A stretch of 64,000 nucleotides of DNA from Calliopsis andreniformis (lineage: Eukaryota > Arthropoda > Insecta > Hymenoptera > Andrenidae): NCBI RefSeq assembly GCF_051401765.1, contig NC_135073.1:2604001-2668000 (forward strand). The letters are read 5' to 3'. Within the stretch, counting starts at the first letter, position 1; each line of letters opens with the position of its first letter. A model generated the notes under the pieces. The model was not told the origin of the DNA and did not search any database. It saw nothing but the letters and a program-made list of their open reading frames with translations. Of the stretch, positions 27,501 through 34,799 are shown one piece after another. The translations under genes were made by a program, and so were the position numbers.

Positions 27501-28016
27501 TTATAAGAAGTTTCACTTAAAATTTATCGTTTATTTCTTCAAAAGTAATTACCTTTTATTGGCTTGTCCTTTTGTACTGTTTAAGATTAAAGTTGTTAAT
27601 AATATTTAATAAAGAACTCGATGAAGATAACTATTTAATATTTTCAAATGAGTAATAATCTTATGTAGCTAATTATAAACAAAAGTTACACAAATTTTTA
27701 AAGAAAATTATTACGTAAAAAGTAACAATATAAAATAAATATAAGAGTTAACTATAAAAACATATTTTGAACAACATCGAGTAAGTGTAGTGATTACTTA
27801 ACAATTAAAGTGTTAATGAATTTCGCTGAAAAATTGACTTACCGCCACCATTTTTGTAGCACAAATAAGGGAATCTCCATACATTGGCAAGATCGACAGC
27901 GAACCCGATAACAGACAAAAGGAAGTCGACTTTGCCGGACCATGTTTCTCTGCCGTCGACGGCGGCGTTGATTTTCGTAGGATTCTTCACCACCCTCGAC
28001 GACATGTCTTACTTTC
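362..28016 (-). CDS. DAT: Dopamine transporter (SLC6 family, DAT/fumin-like), 3' end off the window
   Basis: This gene encodes the plasma-membrane Na+/Cl- coupled transporter that takes dopamine back into nerve terminals. Nine coding exons on the minus strand are 28005-27843, 12169-12035, 8324-8006, 6832-6694, 6196-6062, 3576-3473, 2052-1815, 1336-1208 and 562-about 362. All have GT-AG borders and the reading phases join without a break, giving about 521 residues of a family usually near 630. TM1 carries the monoamine-type aspartate (D38, in [16 protein letters not shown]), which amino-acid transporters replace with glycine. TM6 carries SLGPGFG and TM8 ends LTLGLDSS, holding the sodium-site Asp and Ser. 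EL2 has the paired cysteines ([10 protein letters not shown]) and three N-glycosylation sequons. EL2 wording, for example [22 protein letters not shown], matches insect DAT better than the serotonin transporter as I recall them. TM12 and the C-terminal tail must lie left of position 1. The last donor (362) is the least certain border. Confidence 0.93.
1208..1336 (-). CDS. DAT: DAT exon, residues 412-454 (TM8 end to TM9)
   Basis: Acceptor TTTTTCCAG precedes 1336; donor GTAAAA follows 1208. It encodes [20 protein letters not shown], then [20 protein letters not shown] and CSQ. It is 43 codons, phase 0 at both ends. Confidence 0.92.
1815..2052 (-). CDS. DAT: DAT exon, residues 332-411 (TM7, EL4, TM8)
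   Basis: Acceptor TTTTTCCAG precedes 2052; donor GTAAAA follows 1815. It encodes [20 protein letters not shown] and [12 protein letters not shown] (TM7), EL4 ([20 protein letters not shown]), and TM8 ending LTLGLDSS. Asp409 and Ser410 match the sodium-2 site of fly DAT. Confidence 0.93.
3473..3576 (-). CDS. DAT: DAT exon, residues 298-331 (TM6)
   Basis: Acceptor TTTTTAG precedes 3576; donor GTAAGA follows 3473. It encodes [20 protein letters not shown], then [14 protein letters not shown]. This is TM6, whose unwound SLGPGFG segment helps form the substrate and chloride sites in the family. Confidence 0.92.
4560..4985. other. GC-richer non-coding island in a DAT intron
   Basis: Compared with the surrounding very AT-rich intron, this stretch has many CpG dinucleotides and no convincing open frame on either strand. 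Such islands in insect introns are often conserved regulatory DNA; this is inference only, and a decayed repeat is possible. Confidence 0.3.
6062..6196 (-). CDS. DAT: DAT exon, residues 253-297 (TM5 and EL3)
   Basis: Acceptor ACACAG precedes 6196; donor GTAAAT follows 6062. It encodes [20 protein letters not shown] (TM5), then [20 protein letters not shown] and ITKAE, matching EL3 of insect DAT. It is exactly 45 codons, phase 0 on both sides. Confidence 0.92.
6694..6832 (-). CDS. DAT: DAT exon, residues 206-252 (TM4)
   Basis: Acceptor TCTTAAAG precedes 6832; donor GTGAGA follows 6694. It encodes the helix before TM4 ([19 protein letters not shown]), then TM4 ([19 protein letters not shown]) and ISTSGK. 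Exon length of 139 keeps the phase with its neighbours. Confidence 0.92.
6833..8005 (-). other. DAT intron (1.2 kb)
   Basis: AT-rich intron between the TM4 and EL2 exons. I see no gene or clear repeat in it. Confidence 0.7.
8006..8324 (-). CDS. DAT: DAT exon, residues 100-205 (TM3 and EL2)
   Basis: Acceptor AACCAG precedes 8324; donor GTAAG follows 8006. It encodes [20 protein letters not shown] (TM3), then the large extracellular loop 2 with the cysteine pair in [12 protein letters not shown] and sequons NIS, NSS and NST. EL2 is the variable, glycosylated part of SLC6 transporters, and its middle differs from the Drosophila protein as expected. Confidence 0.93.
8634..9537. mobile_element. 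DNA transposon remnant with inverted ends and TA flanks
   Basis: The left end reads TAGGGGAAAGTTGGATAAAA and the right end, reverse-complemented, reads TAGGGGAAGGTTGGACAAAA, each continuing with C(A/G)GGATA. The ends are about 900 bp apart and bordered by TA. Further copies of the GTTGGACAAAACA-type word lie inside at about 8964 and 8990. TA flanks suggest the Tc1/mariner group, but no transposase remains, so it is non-autonomous. A left-end-like word also occurs near 17531. Confidence 0.72.
10686..11027 (+). other. Unexplained exon-like open stretch (possible nested exon)
   Basis: A frame open for 113 codons with no methionine ends at TAA 11025-11027, inside a DAT intron on the opposite strand. 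Base composition is far richer in G+C than its surroundings. The second half reads like ordinary protein: [20 protein letters not shown], then [20 protein letters not shown] and [15 protein letters not shown] pyrimidine-containing run ending ACTAG at 10690 could serve as a splice acceptor. I do not recognise the family. It may be the last exon of a nested gene, a decayed copy of one, or a chance frame in a conserved element. Another frame over the same DNA starts with ATG at 10663 and runs 62 codons, which weakens the call. Confidence 0.35.
12035..12169 (-). CDS. DAT: DAT exon, residues 55-99 (TM2)
   Basis: Acceptor TTTTTACAG precedes 12169 and donor GTAAGT follows 12035. It completes the NGGG motif and encodes [20 protein letters not shown], then [19 protein letters not shown], ending at LKG. 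This is TM2 and the first intracellular loop, all typical of DAT. The exon is too short to stand out as an open reading frame and was found by family homology and phase. Confidence 0.93.
12870..12912. repeat. Transposon end fragment (piggyBac-like, tentative)
   Basis: GGGTCAGAATTAACCC followed by CGGAGGGTTAAT resembles the sequence at 21280-21325. Read on the other strand, both start TTAACCCTC with the TTAA plus CCC layout usual for piggyBac ends. No partner end was found nearby. Confidence 0.35.
13320..13560. other. GC-richer island in the DAT intron
   Basis: This stretch is rich in CpG and includes a hairpin, GATGCG...CGCATC at about 13362-13382. No open frame is convincing. Regulatory DNA or an old repeat are both possible. 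Confidence 0.3.
14559..15682. mobile_element. Foldback DNA transposon with long inverted arms, TA flanks
   Basis: The element starts CAGTAATGTTGCGGACGAGA and ends with its exact reverse complement, flanked on both sides by TA (14557-14558 and 15683-15684). The similarity continues inward for over 300 bp: about 14559-14900 pairs with 15355-15682, with moderate divergence and length differences. The centre holds repeated units of roughly 60-65 bp containing GGACGAGAG and TCGACTACCA (about 15175-15345). TA duplication and CAGT-type ends suggest the Tc1/mariner superfamily; no transposase is present. Confidence 0.82.
15175..15345. repeat. Degenerate tandem repeats inside the foldback element
   Basis: Three units of about 60-65 bp each combine an ACGAGAG(C/T)CG word, a CTCGGG(T/A)CT word and AATCGACTACCA. 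A related unit also sits at the left end of the element near 14573-14630. Confidence 0.65.
15956..15972. repeat. CA microsatellite
   Basis: A short run of alternating C and A, about eight units. Confidence 0.8.
17168..17361. mobile_element. Small inverted-repeat element around a GAATGAGAA microsatellite
   Basis: The left end contains GTAGAAACACGTAGAACGCT and the right end contains AGCATTCTATGTGTTTCTG, its near reverse complement. The middle (about 17237-17335) is an irregular GGAATGAGAA tandem repeat. Next to the left end is a perfect small palindrome, CGCTAGTTTCTAGCG. Confidence 0.6.
21280..21325. repeat. Transposon end fragment (piggyBac-like, tentative)
   Basis: CAGGGTCACTTTTGACCCTG followed by CCGTCCGAGGGTTAATA. 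The final part matches the fragment at 12870-12912. On the minus strand it begins TTAACCCTCGG, the layout of a piggyBac end with its TTAA target. Confidence 0.35.
22840..23330. other. GC-richer island with TAAT cluster in the DAT intron
   Basis: A roughly 490 bp stretch is rich in CpG within very AT-rich DNA. It includes a dense TAAT/ATTA cluster (TTATAATTAATTAAGG and AATTGGAAATTAG, about 22990-23022) of the kind bound by homeodomain factors. The 106-codon minus-strand frame here (23004-23324) looks low-grade and matches nothing I know. An enhancer is plausible but unproven. Confidence 0.35.
24250..24500. repeat. Relative of the 33.8 kb hairpin element family
   Basis: ATACTTGAAGAGTGCACAGG and TGTACTTGTACTTGGTCAAA followed by ATTCAAATTCAATTTTTTGA correspond to parts of the element at 33808-34247. 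Borders could not be set. Confidence 0.45.
25430..25720. other. GC-richer island in the DAT intron
   Basis: A stretch of balanced composition with many CpG dinucleotides between AT-rich flanks; no open frame. It lies about 2.1 kb downstream of the DAT start-codon exon. Conserved regulatory DNA is one explanation. Confidence 0.3.
27843..28016 (-). CDS. DAT: DAT exon with start codon (N-terminus and TM1)
   Basis: The ATG is at 28005 and is preceded by an acceptor (TTGTTGTAG then G at 28016), so at least one untranslated exon lies upstream. The exon encodes residues 1-54: a short N-terminal tail of about 18 residues, the conserved [14 protein letters not shown] motif, and TM1 with substrate aspartate D38 and the NVWRFPY unwound segment. 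It ends within the NGGG motif at donor GTAAGT (27842). Read-through past this donor gives a false tail. Confidence 0.93.
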
Positions 28017-30263
28017 CTACAACAAGTTAATCAATCAGTCTCTAACTTTTAATATACGCAACATTTTCAAGTTAAAGCTAAAACAAACAGACCGCATGAA
28101 ATCAGCTAATTTATTACTATTAACTTTTATATAAATGATTAAAACTATGGAATCACTTGTTAATTTATGTTAAAATTGTTCTCTATAATAAAGTTCTTTC
28201 GATCTGAAATTAAGATGGTTAACAATCATTGAAATGTTTCCTTCATTTACCTAAAGTTTGTTTAACAAGAAATGTCTTACTCCTCTCGATTTACGAAGTA
28301 ATTCAATATTTTTGGCAGTGGTAGTAGTAGTATATCCTTCAGAATAATTATAATATATTTTACTTTTAGGCAAAGTAAATTTGTCATTTGTCAATGTCAA
28401 TATCTTTTAATAATCACATTTTTCAATATAGTCTAAAGTCTAAAGTACTTTGAATTATCTGGAATATACGATACAAAATTTAGTTTACATCTTTTGTCAA
28501 ATTCAGAAGGGTTTATAAAGTGTGTGAAATAACATGTTTGGTCTTGGTATGTAATGTGCGCCTGACTACATACAATCTCTATTTCCTTAATTTCAGAGGT
28601 ATACTCTACGCTCTACATTTTCCTGCGTGAAAACACTTGATGAAGCGTAAAACTACTTGGAGTAGAAATTGTTCAAATTAAAAAAGGTTTTGTAAAAATC
28701 TGTAGAAAGTGTGAAAGGTAGCATAAGGAGAATATGGAATTAGAAATTATTTTAAACAACAAAATATTAGTGGAGTAGGAATTTCTAGTCCATTTCTTTA
28801 ATTCTGTTTTTATGCTTGCCAGCTAGCTAATAATTGTACATTTACTGAATATAAGAAATACCTTAACAGAAAAAGATAAATATCTATATCCGAAGCTCGA
28901 TATTTTTATTTTATCATTTATCTCATGATTGCTTTAATTAAGAAATTCGAACTTTTATATTACATTGAGAATAGAATTTAGGAATATTAAAATACATGTA
29001 TGTATATAGCACGTAAACATGTAGCAAAACATGAATTTCATAAATAAAATTCTATGGTATCTTACGTATAAATAGACAGAAAAGAGATCAATTATGTTAA
29101 TACGAAACATTTTTACTTTGTCGTTTGATTCTACGACCATGCTATATTTTTCTAGCGACTAGGCGTGTACAATCAATGCATATGTTTGACATTTGTGTTA
29201 AAAACATTGTGACACCTTAGCCTCCTAGAAAGAATTAGATAAAAACCTAATTGTTTTAAACTGTTTGGATAATTTACATTTTTACTGATGTTATTACGTA
29301 CAAAGATTATATCTGATAAGATCTTTTTTTAGGAGTTAGCAAAAAACCCAATCTGTACAACCAAAAATCATAACAACTGTAACACTAGATTGGAATACTA
29401 AAACTAAATTTAAAAGCGATCGTTGTTAAGACCATGTATTTGAGTTTACGCTTTAATTTATTACGAAAGTTAATTTATTACGAATTTTTTTTTTCTTGAA
29501 GATCTTGATCTGGCTAGAAAAGGATTTATCAATTAAATCATCCTCAATATTCTACCTCCTGTAATAAGTGGGCAATACTTCAGAGACTGATTCAATATCT
29601 ACAAACAATGAAAAACGTTCTATAAACACATATCCTATTTTATCTTGTTTACGAAATATAGCGAATTTTGTGTTCTGCCGTTTCGTATCTGATTACGTTC
29701 ATAGGAGATGCTCAAAACGAATACTTTATGTTTCACTTTACATTTCATATTTCTTGTTGTTAAAATCCCTGATCAATTTGTTGAAGCTTTATTTAATAAG
29801 ACCCCTGCTCAATTTTGTGTCAGAGTATTTCAATACTTTTAACAGGCGTTGCGTATACTAGGGATTTTAAGGATCCCCACATATCTCGTAAATAAGATCA
29901 AATAGGAAATATTCTCTTATCAACTTTTGCATTACTCTTAGGTTACTGAATCAGCCTCTAAAATAAATACTTAATTTTAGGATTGTACGTATACACCTCA
30001 CTGATTCAGTTAAAAATCATTAAAGAAACTTAATAATTTGGACTAAATGGATTTCTACATTTTTCATATAACGGACTTTATTGCTGTGTAACATAAATCT
30101 GCATGCTTACAAACGAGTTTCAATCTGATAAATATCGGGCTCCCCGAACTGTATGCTGGATTAACAATTCTTGTCAAAAATTTGTTGAACTCTCTTAATT
30201 CTAGGTTCATACTCAAGATGAGGTCGTAATGTAGCATTCTACAATGCTAAAAAAGGCTTAAAA

Positions 30264-30558
30264 CATAGGTTTCCAAATTAAGCGATATTGTTCCCTGGGG
30301 GGCGTTAAAACGATCTAATGGGGTTGGAGTAGTCACGAATGTAATTGGGGGGTGTTGAATGGGGGGGAGCATCTTATTTACAATACATTTCTTTACTATG
30401 TTATAAAACGTTGATAGAAATATATGTACATAGAAAACATAAATTTATCACTGCATCCTTCTGTTAATTTGCTTAAAGAAACTGAATTTCAAGGGGGGCA
30501 CTGAGTAATTTTTTTCTGAAAAGGGGGCGATAAGTCAAATAAGTTTAGGAATCTTTGA
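30264..30558. mobile_element. hAT-like MITE
   Basis: The left end, TAGGTTTCCAAATTAAGCGA, is followed by G-rich runs (CCCTGGGGGGCG). The right end in reverse complement (AAAGATTCCTAAACTTATTT, then CGCCCCC) is recognisably similar. The GGTTCCCAAACTTA-type end with G-rich subterminal runs is typical of hAT non-autonomous elements. The 8 bp target duplication is not clean. Confidence 0.55.
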
Positions 30559-31102
30559 CTTAGGAGATAAGTGTAGAGAAAAACGATCAATAAATCCAAA
30601 GATTTTGTAAGTGGAGTTAATTACTTTTTGGCTAGTGATATGTAAACGATGAAGATCAAGTAAAGATTATCCCAAGATTAATCGTCCTATTAACTATTGA
30701 TAAGCTAATATTTACTAAGTAAGTACCTATGGAGATATTTAATATTATGAATCTTGATTAAAGCGAATCAAATAACACTTCGAAATATTGAATAGAGAAT
30801 TATTCTCGTTACACAATTTTTGCAAGAAGCAAAAATAATTCTGCAATAGAGTAAGATCATCCAGATTTCTAATTGTTCAAAAGATTCTCAGGTCATCTGC
30901 ATAGCAAAGAAAACAACTATTTGTTAAAAATGATAAATATGTTAATATATGTATCTATTGGCTACAAGAAGCTATTCATAAATGTACTTACAATTTAAAA
31001 AAATCAAATATCATAATTATAAATTCATTTGTACGGATGGATCCAACACCACTGTAGGAACAGATTCAGAATTTGTATCAGATTCCATAGTACAAAAAAT
31101 AA

Positions 31103-31252
31103 GCAATGAAAGTTACTCTAAATTCAGCGAAGAAAGAGTATGCTATTTTTTGTGATTCTACAAATGCCATTCTAGCTCTAAATGATGCTCATTCTGATAA
31201 TGACATAATCCTTGATATTCAAGCAATAAAATTATGTGACTCATTGATTTAA
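31103..31252 (+). pseudogene. Fragment of non-LTR retrotransposon RNase H domain
   Basis: A 49-codon open piece reads KEYAIFCDSTNAILALNDAH followed by SDNDIILDIQAIKLCDSLI. The hydrophobic strand ending in an aspartate (IFCDST), then an alpha helix with A-I-x-A-L, is the usual RNase H pattern of LINE polyproteins (FSDS-x-SA-x-x-AL). An in-frame stop lies immediately upstream and no reverse transcriptase remains. It is a decayed remnant. Confidence 0.5.
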
Positions 31253-31267
31253 ACCTCAATACAGGTC

Positions 31268-31318
31268 TATTTCTTTTCTTTTTCTTTTTTCTTTCCTTCT
31301 TTTTCTTCCTTTTTTGCA
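31268..31318. repeat. Pyrimidine-rich (CTTT) low-complexity tract
   Basis: About 50 bases of C and T only or nearly so on the plus strand, just left of the GC-rich island. Confidence 0.7.
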
Positions 31319-31420
31319 TCTAAGAACCATGATAAACGGTAGATGCGACATTAATTAATTAAAATAGAAAAACGCAAAAATCTCTGAAAATAAAAATCAA
31401 AATGTCCCTCAAAAACTCAC

Positions 31421-32230
31421 CTAAGAAACATTAACGTCACATGTAAAATCTATCGTGCACATTCATTCTATTACACGACCGATTATCGATGGCGGACGAT
31501 TTATATCACGGTCAGGGAGCACACTCGAGGAATCTCCCGCGTTATGAAACGCAGCAACAGATCGAGAATTCATCGAGCGGACAGGACTATCTCGATCGAG
31601 TGTTGACAAGCGTGATAGGGTCCTCGTCCGATCGCGGATTTTTCCTCGCAGAGGAGCGGGTCCAAAAAATCGCTAATCGGTCGTCGGACTGATTATCACG
31701 TGCTATATTATTTCACGAGTTCTCGGCTGTGCATGAAGAACCAAAATAGAGGGGGAGAGAGGAAAGGTTGGAAAAGAGAGGGGCGGCGGAGGCGCGTGCA
31801 GGCGCGGTCGCGATCGCGTGTGTAATTTGGCGACGACAAGTTATCGATAGCCCTTCAAGCGACACCGCTTGAGCCCCGAGCGAGGCTCATTGTGCCTCTG
31901 TGACGGGTTACGGACAAACAGCGTATATTTCAAAAGCGGCCACGGTACTGGCCTCGAGGGGGCTCTCGACGAGGGGTTTTCTGTCACACGCACTGATCCA
32001 CGCTTGTCTATGGATCGACCCGATTAATTGATATTCGGCAGTTATCGTCGAACGATGGAACACACTGTACAGGTGTGGCGAAAAACACGAAGGTGAAGTC
32101 AGAGGCTCCTTCCGACAGCTTACACTGCTTAAGATAAGTTTAAGGCTTTCGTGGACTGAGTTACACCCGTCGGGAGTTTGAAAGGTGTCAGTGGGTCTGA
32201 CTAACTCCACAGAAAAACACATAAAGATGG
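31421..32230 (-). promoter_or_regulatory. GC-rich promoter-like island with splice donor; candidate DAT 5' UTR exon
   Basis: This is one of the most GC- and CpG-rich stretches of the window, for example GGCGGCGGAGGCGCGTGCAG near 31784. On the minus strand it ends at a near-perfect donor, CTTAG|GTGAGT, at 31421. The acceptor in front of the DAT start codon (28016) shows that DAT has an upstream untranslated exon, and this donor lies 3.4 kb upstream in the right direction. The link to DAT is inference. Short frames inside (67 codons plus strand, 104 codons minus strand) are not recognisable proteins. Confidence 0.4.
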
Positions 32231-33800
32231 CATTGATACATTTCCCTTATTGGCCCCATTGGTCATATCAATTACTACTACTTGTACTGAGTCGAGCACC
32301 CCTCTCGTCCCTATGTCGCTGACATCTTCTGAGCTCTCGACAATACTATTTGAGGCTTCCGGATTGAGCAGTGTTTTCAGGCTGGGTCCTGAAGGGTAGT
32401 TTGTGCATGAACCATTCCCTTGATTTTTTTTTGGAAATCTTTTTTTTAAATTCCTTTTTTTTTAAGTCTTTCGAATCCACTCTGGTGATTCTTTTCTGAA
32501 CGAGGATCAATTTGTCTTTGTTCGGTCATCGATTAGTGGTGGTTGATGGGACTGGATACTCATTGGAGGACTCTTAATAAGTATCGAGTTGCTTGAGTGT
32601 AGGTTTAGAGCTTCGTGCTTCTCTACTATACTGCTTGTAAACCGAGTCCTTTTCTATTTTGCATCGAGTGTTTCGAATGTACTGCTATTATCTTCATTAA
32701 ATTTTTTAACACTGATATTATACTCAGTGTAGAATAAATGTACCTAGTTGCAATATTGGCGAAACATTGGATGCAAAGTTCGAAAAGACATGTAAGATTA
32801 ATTATAGTGTTCGATACAGTGTTAGTGCGATCAAGGACCCTGATGAAGTCAGCTGTGATCTCCGTAATAATATTGGGTGCTCAATCCAAAAGGATATAGC
32901 TTACACATGATGGCTTCGAATAAATAAGTAGTAGCTGTGCTAGGCGTCGTCGGTATGGTTAATTAAGCGACAAACTACTGTAACGGTTAAAAATAAGGGC
33001 TATTTTCAAGAACTTTTTTAGGGAAGAATTAAATTTTTTTTTAAATCTTTAATGCTTTTCAAAAAGACATTTCCTGAGCTACTTTTTCTAAAACTGTCAG
33101 ATAAAAGTAGTCATTATGGTAGTCATATTAGGAGTTAACGTGAAAGGTCTCTAAAAATTTGTTGAAAACGAGTGGGTGTGTAACGTTGAACTGCAAGTTC
33201 TGAGATGAGAAATCCTGTCATTTTCTTAAACTACAGGCAGCAACTTTCGCTACATGTATAGATTAAAAAAGGAAATTGCTATAAAATGGTAATACTTTGA
33301 AGAAAGTATGTCGAAAAACGAGGAAAAAATTAGTATTTCAAAAACACAACATTTGAAATAAATCGGATAAAAATTAATTGAGTTTTTTATCCACTCAGTT
33401 TAAAAAACGTGGTTTAAAAAAAGACGCATTTAAAGTTTAACGTATCCAGTTCCGAACTTTACGCTACATCTAATGAAACTTCTGTAACTTCGTCATTTTT
33501 ACAAATTTTGCTTTAACATTTTAAAGAATCATTTTTGTAACATCAAACATTAAAAGATAAAAAAATGTTTATTTTCAATTACCCGTTACAGTGATTTTCC
33601 CCCTTAGTAGAGAAATCTCATGCCTTGGAAAGATGATTTTTAAGTAAAAGTAAACGCAGGACACAGAACTTGACAAATATGAATAGAGACCACAATAACA
33701 ACTAACACTCTTATTGTTAGATACAGTGCGATCGTCGTGTGTTCTTGTGTAGTTCAAAACAGCTTTCAGTGAAACGTAGCCACCGATTTAAAGAGAATTG
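32231..33800. other. Non-coding stretch, possible old LTR fragment
   Basis: Mixed-composition DNA with no gene. The word CATTGGTCATATCA near 32260 also occurs near 17101, hinting at a shared repeat. A polyadenylation-like AATAAATG followed by TATTGGCGAAACATTGG near 32734-32773 faintly resembles an LTR end with a primer-binding site, but no second LTR was seen. Confidence 0.25.
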
Positions 33801-33807
33801 TAATTAT

Positions 33808-34247
33808 ACAGCGAGTTCCAGAACTAGTGGTACAATTGGAAAGGAGATGATTCTACATGAAAACATAAGTCGAAAATATACAATAAAATTAAAATTAAAA
33901 GATATAATGCTTCATTTTCGAGAAAATTGACTGAATTGTAATCGTTCGGAAGCGTACGAGAGTACGGAAGTACAGTTTAGGGTACTTGAAGAATACACGG
34001 GGCAAAGGGAACATTGATGTGGTAACCACTGACTATCTCTACAATGAGGTAAAAGCACTCCACTTTCCCAGTTTACCCCTCAACTACCTAAAACTGTACT
34101 TCGGTACACTTGTACTCGATTATAATTCAAAGTCAATACTCTAAAAAAGGAAACGCAATATAAAAAAATTCTACTTTATATTTGCTATTTATTTTTTCAT
34201 GTAAAATTACGTTTTCTGCTTGCACCACTAGTTCTGGGACACCTTAT
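33808..34247. mobile_element. Hairpin (foldback) MITE of about 440 bp
   Basis: CCAGAACTAGTGGT near the left end recurs as ACCACTAGTTCTGG near the right end. The arms match imperfectly for about 200 bp, so nearly the whole element is one inverted repeat: CATGAAAA, the AATTGTAATCG / ATTATAATCGAG blocks, and AAGTACAGTTTAGGG / AAGTACAGTTTTAGG. Related copies appear near 24250-24500 and 37740-38150. Confidence 0.7.
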
Positions 34248-34772
34248 CTAGATAAGTTCATGCATGTAATCGAGAAAGAATGTTAAAGAAAATACTTCTC
34301 TCTTTTATTAATAAAATAATTCTAGTAATAGCTATATGTCTTTAGTAAAATTACTCTGTCATACTCGACTATTTATTTCATTTTCTGTATACGTACTAAT
34401 AGCAATTCTGCGATTTCTTCCAATTTTCCATTCAAAAACTTGCCTTTTTAACTAAAATACTTAAAATAAGCTCGGTATTAATCTGAAACGCTAAACAATC
34501 GTAATATAAAAATCTATCAATACAGCAATATAATAATCTACGTATAGCTAAATCTCAAGACACAAACTAATTTTATTTAAGAAGCTTGTACATCATTTCA
34601 ACGAAAAATTACTTCTGTTGTTCATCATTCGCATAAATCTAGCAAAGAATAAAGTCTACAATAAAAATACTAATTAATCCACATAATACGCTTGATTTCC
34701 TATTCCAAATAACCTACGCTTGACTCTGTGGGCGTGTACGTAGCAAGAAACCACTTCGAATGAGACAGATAC

Positions 34773-34788
34773 CGCAAGAATTCTTGCG
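34773..34788. other. Perfect 16 bp palindrome in a hairpin
   Basis: CGCAAGAATTCTTGCG is self-complementary, and the flanks extend the pairing imperfectly (GAGAC on the left with GTCTC on the right). Its role is unknown. Confidence 0.55.
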
Positions 34789-34799
34789 TCAGTCTCGTT

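Larger units (their letters stand above)
12170..27842 (-). other. Large DAT intron (15.7 kb)
   Basis: This intron follows the start-codon exon. It holds two GC-richer islands (about 22840-23330 and 25430-25720), a smaller one near 13320-13560, nested inverted-repeat elements at 14036-17361, two piggyBac-like end fragments (about 12870-12912 and 21280-21325), and a hairpin-family relative at about 24250-24500. Between these, 17.4-21.2 kb and 26-27.8 kb are AT-rich with no recognisable gene. Confidence 0.75.
28017..31420 (-). other. Upstream DNA or 5' intron of DAT
   Basis: AT-rich DNA between the DAT start-codon exon and the GC-rich island at 31.4 kb. It holds a hAT-like MITE (30264-30558) and a LINE RNase H remnant (31103-31252). 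The rest shows nothing recognisable. Confidence 0.6.

Noticed and set aside
27805..27842. Read-through tail of the DAT start exon
   Set aside because: A consensus donor ends the exon at 27843 and the family sequence resumes at 12169 in the right phase.
31489..31692. 67-codon plus-strand frame (MADDLYHGQGAHSRN start)
   Set aside because: It sits in a CpG-rich island where open frames occur by chance; no homologue is recognised and no exon partners were seen.
32500..32780. Possible solo LTR with primer-binding-like sequence
   Set aside because: No second LTR, target duplication or internal genes were found; the likeness is too weak to call.
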